Part shown: positions 13,016 to 25,416 of the stretch, piece after piece
How the letters are laid out: each line of letters begins with the position of its first letter
Numbering within the stretch: the first letter of the stretch is position 1
Source of the DNA: Canna indica
Lineage: Eukaryota; Streptophyta; Magnoliopsida; Zingiberales; Cannaceae
Assembly (NCBI GenBank): GCA_034359265.1
Contig: CP136890.1
Location: 70,743,501 to 70,807,500 of the forward strand
Direction: 5' to 3'
Length of the DNA: 64,000 nucleotides
The notes under the pieces: model-generated
What the model was told of the DNA's origin: nothing
Database searches by the model: none
The model's input: only the letters and a program-made list of their open reading frames with translations
Translations under genes and position numbers: made by a program

Positions 13016-15175
13016 CTTTCTTCTCTCACTTTAGTTCCTATGTTCTTATTGGCATTATCGAACTTCTGACTTATTTTCTCAATATATATATTTGGCATTT
13101 CTTTAGATGGTCTAAAGAGGAGGTTTATTAGAGATGAGAATGGGGTTCACTTCTTTGTATTAGGACTTTTGTGCCATATGCAATTCCAGATATAGATGTA
13201 TTTGCTTTCCTTGTTTAATAAGTTTGGGTATGCTTATAAAAGGTGTCTCTTGCACGATATGCAGATCATATATCTTTCATTAAAGATGTTGCTGTAACAA
13301 GACCTCCTGAGCATCTGAATCATTTATTGAACATTCTCCAAACACAGGTATACTTTTTGAAGGTTCTTTTTTTCAGTAACCATATATAGCACACAAGTGA
13401 TTTTCCTAGCTAGTCCAGACTATTCACAGGTAGAAATTTATGGTATGTACTTGTGAATTTTGTAGATGACAGTACTTGTCTCATCTTATTATAATACTAG
13501 GATGCAGATTTGTTGTTTTGTATAAAATGTGTTTCTCATCTCCGCAAGTCACATGTAACAACTTGGAAGTTTAGAATTCATCATTCATCAAACAAATGCT
13601 AAAGCACCAATGAAGTTACATACTGTAACATGTTTCTCATTATATAGTAGTTACTTTCCAGTAGCTATAGTTAGTTCTGGCTTAAGTATTGTTGTTATAT
13701 TTCATGGATGCCTATTTTGCTTTGCAAGTAAACTTTCTTCCACTTGCAGGTTTACTTGAGGAGAGATCTAGTTAAGGTGTTTGAGGAGATGCATTCATGT
13801 GTGTTTGTATCATAATCAGATTTTAAGACAATATGCCTGGTAGGTCAGTGAATGTGGCGACAAGTTCAATATGCCTGGTAAGTCACTGAACGCTAGTCAT
13901 TAGCGCTGGTTTTAATCTAATTAAACCTAGGTTAATTAAAACTAAATAGCTAGTGAAGTCTTGCGTGCAATTGGACAATTTGTTCTGGAACAGAGCTTGT
14001 TTGATATAAAACCTAGATTGGTTCAAAGATACTGCAAAAAAATCTGTAATCTAGTGATGATTGAAAACCTGAATTGGTTCAAAGATATTGCTAAAAAAAT
14101 CGATCATATCCTTGTTCATTTCAAACCTGTATTTGATGAAATTGTTGCTAGGGAACTTGATCTAAGCTGAAAATATAATGAGTGAAAAGAAAGTGGCCAC
14201 ATAATATTGTGGAGGAACTGAAAATTCGTCAGACTTCTATTTTTACGACGTAGTGGAGGCAGCGCCTTGCAAGGAAGGTACATCATATTGTTTGTTGGAA
14301 CTAAAATTATGAGTTTCCTTGAGCATAGCTTCTTTTGTTCTTGTTATTTTTCTTTTAGGTTGATGATAGTTGTATAATGCATAATTTACTCGAATTAATT
14401 TTTGGTAGTTTAAGGATTCATGCCAGTTTTTTCTTTATGTAATTAAGAGACAACTATTGATCTAATAGTGCATCCAGTTTTGGGATTTGACAAAGTTGAT
14501 GGGAAGACTTGCATTTATGTTGGTGCACACTTACCTATTCCTTTCTCTATTAACATTTTTGGATAATTTAGTAGGTTAAATATATTTATTTCTAGATCAC
14601 CATGTTTCATTAGGTTGTCTCACATCTTTCATAACTTATCTTTAGAGCGTAGACCATTTCAACTAGTATGTTGATATAATTCATCTTTTATTCTGCAGTA
14701 AGGGAGATTTTCTCAAGCTGAAACAACTATGAAGAAACTTTTTGGCAAAGAAAAAGTTGTTGAAGTTATGCATGGCTTAGGAGCATGGTGGTCAAGGTTC
14801 AATTGGAACTTGATGCTAGTTGGAAGATTTCAATTGGTCAGGGTCAGATATCTGGAAGCTATGTTGGAAGATTTCATGACTATAACAAACTAGCTACTTT
14901 TGTTTTAGAAGATAATACTTAATCTACTTTCTTTTTATTATTAGAAGACAATATTGATCTATGTTTATGTTCATTAGTTGATATTTTACTAAGTTTGGAT
15001 TAATGTTATGTTTTAGTAGTTTGGATTTATGTAATGTACTCTTGATTTAATATAAAAATATTTTTAAATATTGATTCTTATATTGTTAATAAATTTTTAA
15101 AAAAATTATTTCAGTAACAGCACTAAGCTGAGATTAAATTTATTTTCGTATGATATTTTTAAAATGCTCTCTTTA
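13016..15175. other. Region with exon-like scraps, gene not identified
   Basis: At 13252-13347 an open stretch encodes a plausible conserved peptide containing VTRPPEHLNHLLNIL and ends at a GT donor after CAACACAG. A short frame at 13961-14170 includes a duplicated phrase (LVQRYCKKI / WFKDIAKKI). A 24-bp phrase, CAATATGCCTGGTARGTCA and its surroundings, is repeated at about 13830 and 13868. I could not name the protein. This may be a decayed host gene or a patchwork carried by a transposon. Confidence 0.35.
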
Positions 15176-15439
15176 CCCTACTAAAATTTTAGCAATCTAC
15201 AACGATTTTTTTGCGACGACCAGGGTAGCGGTTGCAAATGCATTTTGTTGCCGCTTTAATCGTCGCAAAACGGTCACTAATACTAAACTATCTTTTTTTG
15301 CCCTTTTCCCCGCTCACTCTCTCATCACTCACATCGTCACGCGTCATCTCCTGCGCCACCGGCCACCCGCGCCCCTCACTACGGGTGTCCATCTCTTTCT
15401 CTCCTTCATCCATCTCTTTTCCTCCCCCATCTCATCTAC

Positions 15440-16340
15440 TATGAGGATCCGAAAGAGGCCAAATCTCTCCCTCGCTTCCCTCCCCTTGTCGCCTCCTCTT
15501 CCTCCTCCCGTCCCAGATCCATCGCAAGGGCAAGATGGAGGCAAGGATAACAATGGTGCTACAGGTGCTCATATTCTTCATCTCCTATTCTAGATTTGGT
15601 TTCTGCATCATCCTGTTGCTTTATTTGCCTCTTTTGGAAAATCCTCTTCTTGCTATTGGGGTCCTAATTAATGGGTGCAATGTGGTGATTCGAGCATAAC
15701 CCCGCCGTGGGATTTGGACTTTGGGATCTGATGCAGGTGTTGACGAAGAAATTAATCCTGTATTGATCCCTCTTCTTCGGCTTATCTTATTAGCAGGTTC
15801 CTCCTTCTTCGCCCTCCTCAAGAAAAGGGTGTTGTTGGTTCACGTCTCGGCCGTAGTCGCCGATCGACTGCTCAGGCCACGGTCGCACCTCCTCGACCTC
15901 TTCTGCGAGCCGTTTCCCGAGGCTTGTGGGTTATTCTTGCTGATTTCGTTGCCATCGATTGCTCAGGCCACAATCGCACCTTCCTCGACGGCGAGCTGGC
16001 CTGTGGAGTACCGATCTGCGAGTGCAATGAGTGATACACCGGCAGCGACTGCTCTCAGCTGCTCCTTCTGCCCAGCTGACCTAGACAGGTAATTACCCTT
16101 CCTCTGTCCCGATGTTTGATTTTGCATGTTCTTTGAAGTCAACAAAGACATTTTTATTAACTCAACATCCTTCTTAGGTATGGCACGACAGTTCCCATTC
16201 TAAATTATATTTTAGTCAATATGGAATATTTCCATTATTTACTCTAACTATTTTGATCCTTCTATACACCTAGAGATATTTATCAGGAATTCATCATTCC
16301 CATTCTAATTGCTGTTGGAGATATCACTGAGGCAAAGGTG
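15440..16340 (+). pseudogene. Exon-like fragments, product unknown
   Basis: A GC-rich leader and short open frames (15440-15593, 15721-16092) precede a stretch at 16275-16337. That stretch reads DIYQEFIIPILIAVGDITE and ends at a GT donor after GGCAAAG. Another exon-like piece at about 16740-16821 contains [19 protein letters not shown] and also ends in a GT donor. The pieces look spliceable, but I do not recognise the gene and the frames do not join cleanly. Confidence 0.3.
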
Positions 16341-18663
16341 TTTTTTTTTAGTCTTTCAACTTTTGGTCTTTTTATAACTGAATAATTACAGAAGCTGAAT
16401 AATTACCTGCTGCCTTCTGTTCATATACAATTTTAAAACAACTTGGAATTTAGCGAATCTACCAAGCTGAACTTAGTACCAATAGTCCCACTTTTGGTTA
16501 TTTTCTCATTCATTAGTTTATTTTGCTTCTATAATCTCTTTTCAAGGTATAGTTACCTATAGTCAATATACATGAAAGAAAATTTAGATAGTATACTACA
16601 GTTGTGGAAGTTGAGATCTGTTGGATTTTAAGAGACATGATTAAGAGAAGATAAAAGATAAGTGTCATTCAAAGTTAAGAAAGTGTTGGAGTGGAGAATT
16701 CACCTATGCAAACAATGATTCAAAGTTAAAAACAGGAATAAGCCCCAGTGATGTTCCACTGACATTAGGAATTGCACCTGCTCTTGCCAATGAACAACTA
16801 CTGGCTGCTGAAACCAAAGGTTTGAGTATTATTGTTTTGGTAAAATTTGTCCATGAATACCATGTTTACCTGGTTAAATATTTTTCAAGCCTTCTATGCA
16901 GAGATGCTAGTCTTGATGGTTTCCTCTTTTACATCAATCTATTTAGAGAAATTGATCCAAGTGATATTTATTTGTAAGTATATGTTCACTGCCTTAGGAA
17001 AGTGTCACAACTTCTATCTATAGTGTCTGCTTATGTTATTCTTGAAGTCTCTGCCTGAATTTATTTCCTAGCTAGTTTCATTCATTTTATTTCCTACTTG
17101 TAGCATTCTATCTTGTAAATTCTTGGAAGTAAGCTCCAGAGTTAAATTCATTTTTAGAAGTCTTTTCTCCATTGTTTATTATAGAATTGAACAGTATTGA
17201 AAACCTTTGCTTGGTCCATAGATGATGGAATAAACAAATTTAGTTCACAAGTTGTTGTGAGTGAAACCATTTCACATTGATTTAGCAAAGAAAACATATT
17301 AACAGAGAGATTGATATTATAGTCTGCTAATAAGTTCAAACGGTATATGAGTTAAGGCTTGAAGAAATATACCAGATCATTTTTTCATATCATCCTCCGT
17401 TGAATGTAATCTTTGGAATAATGCATGTCAGCCATCATGTCCTTTTCTGATGGATTGATTCCCGAAATCTACTTACTGTTCTACTCTTCTCAGTCTTGAA
17501 TCACTAAGATTATATGGGACAATTGTTTCAGATAGTGCCCCTTTTTAAAATAGGTATACATGGTTGAAGTTGTTATATGATGTTTTTCATATGTTTTCTT
17601 GTTGCCATTAAAAACATGGATGCTGCTCATCTTTAGATGTCTATTGATAATTTGAACTAATGTTTTCCTATTAAAGGTCCATGCAATGATTATGTTCTGA
17701 AATGTCTATTATGCTCTACTTGGTTTGTAATTTTGCATAATGAGTAGGGGTGAGCATGGACCGGTTAACCGGTCCATTAGCAAAAAAAAAAACCGGTCCA
17801 TTAACTTCGGTTTTTCAAAATCATTAACCGTAAACCGGTCCATTAACTTCGGTTAACCGGTATTTCGGTTTCGGTTTTTTCGGTTCGGTTAACCGATAAT
17901 TTTCGGTTAACCAATAAAATTTTTTAACCTATCAATTTCTAAAAGAATTTTAAACCTCCAATCAATTTTGTGTATAGCAAAAATTCATTTGGAAGGAAAT
18001 AGTGCCTCAAATACCTTAGACTCTTGAAGGTCACTTAAAAGCTATCATGCTTGGAAGTATGACAAGAATCAATATGGTAGGAATATAATAATTTTGCATG
18101 GAAACTCTTTTCGGGAACCCTACCAAACACACATACTTGATACTTCAAATAACAAGCTACTTCAAACATAAAAATACCATCATAGAGTTCAAACTATCAT
18201 CAATTCATCATACTTCAAACACACATAAATAACTACTTTAAACTACTACAAATAACAAGCTACTTCAAAATAAAAATACCATCACATGAAGCTAATGTTC
18301 AAAATAAAATACTATCCAAAATAACAAGCTACACACCACCACATGAAGCTAATGTCCAAAATAAAATACTATCCAAAATAACAAGCTACACACCACCACA
18401 TGAAGTTAATGTCCAAAATAAAATACTATCCAAATTCAAATACAATCCACAAATAACAATTTAAAGTACTTAGTGTTCATTGTTCAATTAAAGATGACAA
18501 ATCCAAATCCAAATCCAAGTGCAGTCCACAAAATATCCTTGATTATAATCAACTCTTCAATCATCAATTTGGATAATAGCATGGCCGGTAGTATCACAAG
18601 ATGACTCTGAAAAGAAAAAGAATATTACAAATTAGTATTAAAAATCAATAGAGTTGAGAGATA

Positions 18664-20801
18664 TCAAATGAAATAAAGAGAAGAATTAATACCTATCTCT
18701 ACACTTTCAAGTTCAGCTAAGGCATGTTCAATGAAAAGAGATTTACTGCTGGATCTAAACCAATCTTGCCCACAAATGAGTGCTTCCACAAGCCTAGGAG
18801 TTAGAGTAGACCGAAATGAATCAAGGATACGGCCTCCAGTGCTAAAAGCGGATTCTGAAGCCACTGTAGACACAGGCATAGCCAATACATCTCGAGCCAT
18901 AGTAGAAATTATTCGATACCTAGATGCATTGACTTTCCACCAAGCTAATATATCAAAATCATCACAATCCTCAAGCTCCTCATTGAAATACCTATCCAAC
19001 TCAGTTTTTACCTCTCCACTCCCTTGAGATACCTTTTGCTTCTTCAATATTTCTCTAATGTAATCAGTCCCAGCTTTAGGCTTTGCATCATTTTTTTCAG
19101 TTTGAGCTTGCTCACTTGTTTGTACAACAGAAGATGAAACTATGGATGCACCATAAGAATCATACATAGAGGATAAAACTTTTCTCAACTTCTCTTTTAA
19201 CAGTTTGGCATTTTGAGCATCATATGATTTCTCAATGATAATATCCACATATTCCAATTTAAAACGAGGATCAAGCACTACAACAACAAACAACATGATA
19301 TTCACATTATTAATATTTGCCCAATACTTATCATATTTTCTTTTCATTCTAGTAGCCATTGCCTTCAAATTCAAATCCTCACTTTCACCCCAGGAAGAAA
19401 TCATCAACCCAAGACCATAAATCTGTCTCATGTACTCATTACCGGTGACATAAAGTGAATCAGATAATTTCAAAGTGGTTTCATAAAAGACTTCAAGAAA
19501 TGGTAGCAAGTTTTTGGCATATTCCCAATCTGAACTATCAGGCAAACCACTCTTATTAAAAAGCTCACTCACATATTTGGGATCAGTAATCTCAAGCAAG
19601 AAAAAAGCCTTTTGAAATTTTAAAGCTGATTGCAACATTAAATAAGTTGAGTTCCATCTAGTTTCCACATCTAGACATACTAGTCTTTTTGTATCTAGCA
19701 ACTCTTTTGCAGCACATTCTTTAAACTTCTGTAATCTAGAAGGAGATGATCTCACATATTTGACAGCATTTCGAATTCTAACAATTGAATCATCAAGTTC
19801 ACTCATTCCATCTTTCACAATGAGGTTCAAAATATGAGCAGCACATCTCATATGCAAAAATTCACCTTGCAAAACACTACCCTCCCAACTATTCAACCTT
19901 CTCTTCAAGTATTGAATGCACAAGTCATTTGAGCTTGCATTATCAACTGTTACAGTAAAAACTCTGCGAGTCCCCCATTCAAGTAAACATTTTTCAATTG
20001 CTTTACCAATAACTTCACCTGAATGACCCGATATTTGACAAAAACTAATAATTTTTTTATGCAGAGTCCAATCATCATCAATAAAATGACATGTGAGCAC
20101 ATATAACTCAAATTCAGAATGGAAGTCCATGCATCAGTTGTAAGGCAAATTCTTGAAGATAATTTCTTTAAATACTTCATGAAGTTCAATTTCTCTTGCT
20201 TATAAAGTTCATAAGAATCTCTAGCTACAGTGAAACGTGAAGGCATAACAAATAAAGGTTGCATTGAACGACAAAATTGGCGAAATCCTTCATGTTCCAC
20301 AAATCTAAAGGGTATTTCATCAGTAATGATCATTTTAGCTAAATATCTTCTGCACTCTTCTTGATCAAACTTCCAAGATGCAAGTGTATGTGTAGTGCCT
20401 CCAAAATTACCACTTGCTAAGGGTTTAAATGTTAAAGTTCTCTGACTCTTTTCCACATTGGTAGGATACTTTTTGCATCTATTTAAATGATTACTCAAAC
20501 AACTAGTGCCACTAGATGTTGGACATGCAAGCGACTTCTCACAGTATTTGCAAGTTGCTCTTTGATCACTATTATCTTTGCATTCAATCTTATCAAAATG
20601 ATCCCATACCCAAGATTTTCGTTTACCACGCACCTTTGACTTTGAAGTCCCACCTTGGGTTGAAGGTAAAACAACACGCTCTTGAGTTGTTTGTTCTTGT
20701 TGTTCTTGATGTTCTTGTTGTTCTTGTTGTCCTTGTTGCTCTTGCAATTGGGGGATGATATTTCCCGTATTGGTAGTAGAATTTTCAGCGGTGCTAGACA
20801 T
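18664..20801 (-). pseudogene. hAT transposase, one frameshift
   Basis: The gene reads right to left. The N-terminal part (20801 down to about 20100) has a Q/E-rich stretch followed by a BED zinc finger with CKYC and a later HLNRC. It continues into the RNase-H-like core at LTTDAWTS. The frame then shifts near 20097-20099, where one base appears to be missing. The second frame carries the rest of the core (TCHFIDDDWTLHKKI, then FTVTVDNASSND), the long insertion domain, and the C-terminal hAT dimerisation domain (LAWWKVN; PVSTVASESAFSTGGR). The two parts together span the usual length, about 700 residues, of a plant RICESLEEPER/DAYSLEEPER-like hAT transposase. The protein would bind the element's ends and cut and paste it. 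The shift may be a real mutation or a sequencing error. Confidence 0.9.
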
Positions 20802-21599
20802 ATTTTCAGCCTACATCACAAAAGACATAATGAATATAAGTATTTTCAGCCTACATTAACAGATTCTCATTCACATGTAAATCAGCGTGTGTCTCACACC
20901 CAGCATATAATAAAACGTAAATCCAGAATAAATTCAAAGATTGTTGACCCATGAGTCAATTAAATTGGATCTGCCACAAGTTAGGTACGAGCAATAAAGT
21001 CAATACTATTTCAGATCTCGAACAAATGCATCGAAGTCAGGGGTCTCTCTTACTGAGAATTTAGACATTTAGTGCTCCACCATGGTCAACGTCAAGTATA
21101 ACATTCATGGAAATTTGCCTACCAAGTCTCTCTTCCCCTGTCAAAAATAATTCAAACCTCGACAGTAGAAGGAGGCCAACCTAATCTCATAATGCCATAT
21201 AGCAATAATTTTCTCAATAAAGTTCAGTTATTGTAACACCAGAGGAATGAATCACCAACCTAGTGCACATCATTGTCCTAAGATGCTGTAAAGAGAATGT
21301 TGCCATCATTTTTCTCACACTGATCTCTCAATTTAAATCTGTCAATATTAATCCCCAATTACTATACCAAAAACTGTCAGATTAATATTGATTCAAATTT
21401 AAATACTAAAGCATTAAAGCAACATCAACATCACACTGGTATGAAGAAATGAAGAATTGCAGATTAATATTGATTCAAATTTATGATTCAAATCAACATC
21501 AACATCAACATCACAGGAAGCAATTCATGCAATTACAGTAAGCAATTTCACATTTCCAGTAAGCAAAACCAAAAAATTCATACCTGTTAACTATGCGGC

Positions 21600-22090
21600 A
21601 CTGATCGGAAGATTGAGACGAGCTGCGGAGAGGCGGAGACGGCGAGTCGCGGAGGGGCGGAGAGCCGGAGACGACGAGTCGCGGAGAGGGCGAGAGAGAG
21701 AATAGAATACTGAAGAGGGCTCGTGCGTCGAGGCGTCGGCCGTCGGGGCGTCAGCCGTCAGGGCGAGTCGGCGAGAGGCGAGAGCCGAGAGGGAGAGTCG
21801 GCGAGAGCCGTCAGGGCGAGTCGCCGAGAGCCGAGAGGGCGTCAGCCGTCGGGGCGAGACTGCGAGAGGTGACAGCAGTCGGGGCGAGAGGCGAGAGCCG
21901 AGAGGGCGTCGGCCGTCGGGGCGAGAGAGCCGAGAGGGCGTCGGCCGTCGGGGCGAGACTGCGAGAGCCGAGAGGCGAGACTCGAGAGCAGTCGGGGACT
22001 CGGGGCGAGAGGCGAGAGCCGAGACTCCGAGAGGGCGTCGCCGCGTCGGGGCGAGAGGCGAGACTCGAGAAGTCGAGAGTGGGCGGCTGG
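21600..22090. repeat. GC-rich minisatellite upstream of hAT transposase
   Basis: Irregular tandem repeats of phrases such as GAGAGCCGAGAGGGCGTC and GGCCGTCGGGGCGAGA. The block lies inside the hAT element at the 5' side of the transposase gene, so it may be promoter or leader sequence. The open frame at 21869-22102 is a by-product of the repeats. Confidence 0.75.
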
Positions 22091-23043
22091 GCGCGAGATT
22101 AAAACTTAAAATTAGGGTTTCTACTTTCTAGTTTTCTACTAAAAACTTAATAACTTATTATATAATACTATTTTATAATATATATAATACAAAATATATA
22201 TCCACCGGTCGGTTAACCGAAACCGGTGGACTTTTTATACCCCGACCCGAACCCGAACCCGAAAACCGAAAATTAAAAAAAATAAATCCGAAACCGGAAA
22301 AACTAGAAAGTGGTTTCGGACCGGTTTTACGGTTAACCGAAAAACCGGTTTTTTTTGCTCACCCCTAATAATGAGTGAATAGTGGCTGGAAGGATAATCA
22401 TAATTTTCTAGTCCTTGGCATGAAATTTTTCAATTGACTCCATTACATCATGTATTAGCTGTTGTTACATGTATAATCTTATTCTTTCTTTTACTTTTTG
22501 CTTCATATCTTGTTCTTGTACTTGGATGTTCAGATTGAAATGGTTATATTGCCTATGTTTCTGAAGGATGGCCAAGAAGCCTTCTAGAAGGGATAAATCC
22601 ATATTGACTAACCCTCTTTTTAGATTTTTTTGGATGTTTATTCAAATGTCCCATGAACTCGTCCCTATGTCTTTGATCCTTCCTCTTTTGCTAGTTTTCT
22701 TCTTTTCTTCATCCTGAACAAGCTCTGTACTGAAGTGCACTATTTATCTTCTGAAATTCTTTTGTTGAAATGTAAAATATTAGTCTCCTAAGGAAGAAGC
22801 ATCTTTTACCATAGACTGAAGGAAGTTAGTGACTTCATGACCAACAACTTACATCTTCAAGTATGTGAATGACTTGGATTATTTGTGAATCAAAGAACTA
22901 TGATTCTTGTTTTTGACGGAGCATATCCTGGTTTCAACAAATCAGTATTGAGAGCAATGAATAATGTTCTATGATCTTCAGTTTTGTCTTCTTAGATCTT
23001 CACTACCGTGTTTCATTAGCTTGTTTTTACTTTGTTATTTCAG

Positions 23044-23433
23044 GAGGAGATCAAGATAACAGGTGTTAAAATTTTCGTAAATCCTTACTCTGAGCTAGAC
23101 GAAGAGGAAGTAAAGGCAGAAGAGGAAGCAAAACTAGCTAACAGGTATTTGGTTCATTGCCTTGTTATCCTTATGCAATATAATTTTTTATGATGAGATG
23201 CATCAAACTACTACTTGAATTTGCAGGATAAGGTGGGCTCATGGTACAGTAATCCTGGCACAGGAGTGGTTCTGTGGGTGTCGGCAGTCGTATTGGCAAG
23301 TACCTTAATGCAAGAACTTTCATGATTGCTGATTCAGCTGGTAAAGAAGGTGCAGAATCAGATAAGTCTAGCTACCAAGAAGAGAAAAGTAGATGTCTCG
23401 AGTGTAGAGTTCAATAATTTCCCTGGCTGGTAA
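23044..23433 (+). pseudogene. CYP65/PUB49-type cyclophilin, 3' end fragment
   Basis: The exon at 23044-23144 follows a CAG acceptor and encodes EEIKITGVKIFVNPYSELDE, ending at a GT donor. The next piece starts at 23227 after TTGCAG with DKVGSWYSNPGTG and ends TKKRKVDVSSVEFNNFPGW before TAA at 23431-23433. These match the C-terminal tail of plant CYP65 (PUB49), a U-box cyclophilin of the spliceosome. The U-box and most of the prolyl isomerase domain are absent. Frame is not kept through the last exon, so one or more small indels are present. It is either a captured fragment or the tail of a host gene invaded by transposons. Confidence 0.75.
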
Positions 23434-23954
23434 AGAAATCCATGTACTATGATGACAACAAAGCTTATGCTTCACATATTGTGTCTGTGCAATCAATTGT
23501 ATGGAACCATAATTGGTTCCAAACTAGATTAATCATAGCATCCATACATATTTTCTCAACTCATCCATTGTATTATTTTGTAGAACATCAAAAAATGTAA
23601 GTGCCTGACTCTATAAATAGTATCCATTGTATCTATTTTCTATTAAAATATTATAAATAGAAAATTTTAATATTTTATTTTAAAAAAAATAAAATTGATA
23701 TCTGCTACGGGTTTGCTACCGCAGTGGCGGTAGCAGAAAACTATCTTCTGCTACGGTTTTGCGACGGCAAAGTCGTCGCAGTGCCGTAGCAAAGCCGTCA
23801 CTATACTGCGACGACAAAATCTATCGTGGCAAAGAATTTTTGACGCGATATTCTGCGACGTACATTTACGACGGTCCGTTGCGGTCACAGAAGGTCTTCT
23901 GCGACGATTGTGCTACTGTCGTAGCCGTCGCAAATGAGCACTTTTCTAGTAGTG

Positions 23955-24365
23955 AATTAGTGATAGATAACGGTTTGAAAAAGCTATATAAATATATATG
24001 ATAACTAAATATTATTGCTATTGTAGAATGAAGTAATAGCAGATTCAGAATGCTATAACAAACTAATCATAACGAATACGAAATGTTTTAAAATAATATT
24101 CATATAGCATTCACAATTGCATTCCCAGAAACGCTATTGTAATCTCCCTACATATGATAGCGTACGATTTGACAGCGTTTCGTTTAATGCTATACACTAC
24201 CTATGATAGCGTTGATGGCATGCTATTAATGACAATTTTTGTTGTATTTGTGTACTAATGTGTGATTCAGATATCTGTATTTGCATGCGGTGCGAATATG
24301 AATATATAGCTACTATAAATACGATGCATATATCGATGATATAGTATGTGATTCGTTGTCATCCA
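23955..24365. other. CACTA-like remnant between elements
   Basis: Repeated GCTATNNNNNNG-type phrases and an end resembling TTTTTGTTGTATTTGTG near 24235-24255 suggest a decayed CACTA or MITE terminus. No partner end or coding sequence was found. The last bases (24358-24365, GTCATCCA) are the left target duplication of the next element. Confidence 0.35.
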
Positions 24366-24449
24366 TAGGGGTGAGCATCGACCCGACCAGACCCGAATAA
24401 CCTGAATCCAAATAAAGAGGCTCATACACCACCACTACTAAAAATTGGA

Positions 24450-24730
24450 TCTTCAGCAACGGCCGCTCAAGCCGTTGCTATTTGCAACGACATTCTTACG
24501 ACCGCTCAAGCCGTTGTAGATATTCAACATCTACAACGGCATTCTAACAGACATGTGAGCCATTGTGGATATTAATTACCTTAGCAACAGCTTTCTAACG
24601 GACAAATGAGTCGTTGCTGATGATTACCTTATCAGCAACGACGTTCTAATGGACAAGTGAGTCGTTGCTGATGATTACCTTACCAGCAACGGCGTTCTAA
24701 CGGTTGAGCGAGCCGTTGCCGATAAATTTA
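24450..24730. repeat. Left subterminal hairpin array of element A
   Basis: Repeated pairs of CAGCAACGGC and its complement GCCGTTGCTG about 30-50 bp apart, so each unit can fold on itself. Equivalent arrays are at 32505-32860 (right end of A), in B and in C. In EnSpm elements subterminal repeats of this kind are bound by TnpA. Confidence 0.8.
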
Positions 24731-25267
24731 TATAGGGCACGCGCCCGCGCCCAGCCCTTCCTTCTTCTTCTGCCTCAGCCCACCGCCGCTGCTCTCTTTC
24801 GACTCCGCCGTCGCCGAGCTTCCGCTGCCGACGCCGCCGCCCGTCCTCGATCGTCGATTCTAGGTATTTCTCACTGCCCCGTTTTCCCCTACTCTTCCTA
24901 GGTATAATCTGGCCGAAACCCTTAAAATAGGGTTTCGGTCGGCGGCGGACGGCCGGTGGCCGCCGCCGGAACCTTGTACAGTGTTCGGAGACAATGTCCG
25001 AACACTGGACTCCGACATCGAAAATGGTATTTTTTTTTATTTCTTAATTAATTTTTTAATTGTTAATTAATTATTTAATTAATTGTTTAATTTGTTAGAT
25101 TAATTTTTAGGGTTTAGATTAATTGTTATGATTTAGATTAATTATTAGAGTTTAGATTAATTTTTAAATTAATTTAGTTAGATTAATATTTAATAATGGT
25201 AGTTTAATTATTTAAATTAGTTAAAATATTGTAGATTAATATTAATTAATTAGTTAAAATGTTAATT
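24731..25267. other. Leader-like region of element A
   Basis: A GC-rich block with GCCGCCG repeats (24745-24860) is followed by TAGGGTTTCGG (24927-24937) and AT-rich TTAATTAATTGTTTA repeats. The same order occurs in B (27831-28200) and C (41918-42362), so this is conserved element sequence, probably promoter and leader of the transposase transcript. No protein is recognised. Confidence 0.55.
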
Positions 25268-25400
25268 AGTCCGGAGTTGTCCTTAGTGGACTCGCGTCGG
25301 AATCGTCCACTTCGGACTTGCGCCGGAATCGTCCACTTCGGACTCGCGTCAGAATCGTCCAATTCGGACTCCCGCCAGAATCGTCTAATTTGGACTCGTG
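25268..25400. repeat. 26-bp minisatellite, element A
   Basis: About five diverged copies of a unit built on GGAATCGTCCACTTCGGAC. Longer versions are in B and C. The array ends at the deletion that joins it to the transposase C terminus. Confidence 0.8.
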
Positions 25401-25416
25401 TTGTGATTACGGAATC

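Larger units (their letters stand above)
17745..22367 (-). mobile_element. hAT transposon with perfect 8-bp target duplication
   Basis: Ends in TAGGGGTGAGCA (17745) and its complement TGCTCACCCCTA (22367). It is flanked by identical 8-bp copies of ATAATGAG (17737-17744 and 22368-22375). Palindromic GGTTAACCGG-type repeats fill both subterminal regions (17760-17920 and 22200-22345). It carries one minus-strand transposase gene broken by a single frameshift. Intact ends and target duplication point to a fairly recent insertion of a once autonomous element. Confidence 0.93.
15176..23954. mobile_element. Candidate CACTA-like element carrying gene fragments
   Basis: The right end TTTTCTAGTAGTG at 23954 is a clear CACTA-type terminus. 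The GTAGC- and GCGACG-rich text of 23700-23950 forms its subterminal region. The left end is weaker: CCCTACTAAAA at 15176 is a degenerate version of the terminus, and similar GCGACG/GTAGCGG text follows at 15215-15290. The 3-bp target duplication does not match (TTA against AAT), so the boundaries are tentative. No transposase is visible. The interior holds GC-rich leader-like DNA, exon-like pieces, a CYP65-type gene end and an inserted hAT element. Confidence 0.5.

Noticed and set aside
18731..19027. Plus-strand frame of 98 codons
   Set aside because: Antisense shadow of the hAT transposase dimerisation domain.
21869..22102. 77-codon Arg/Glu-rich frame
   Set aside because: Product of the GC-rich minisatellite in the hAT element.
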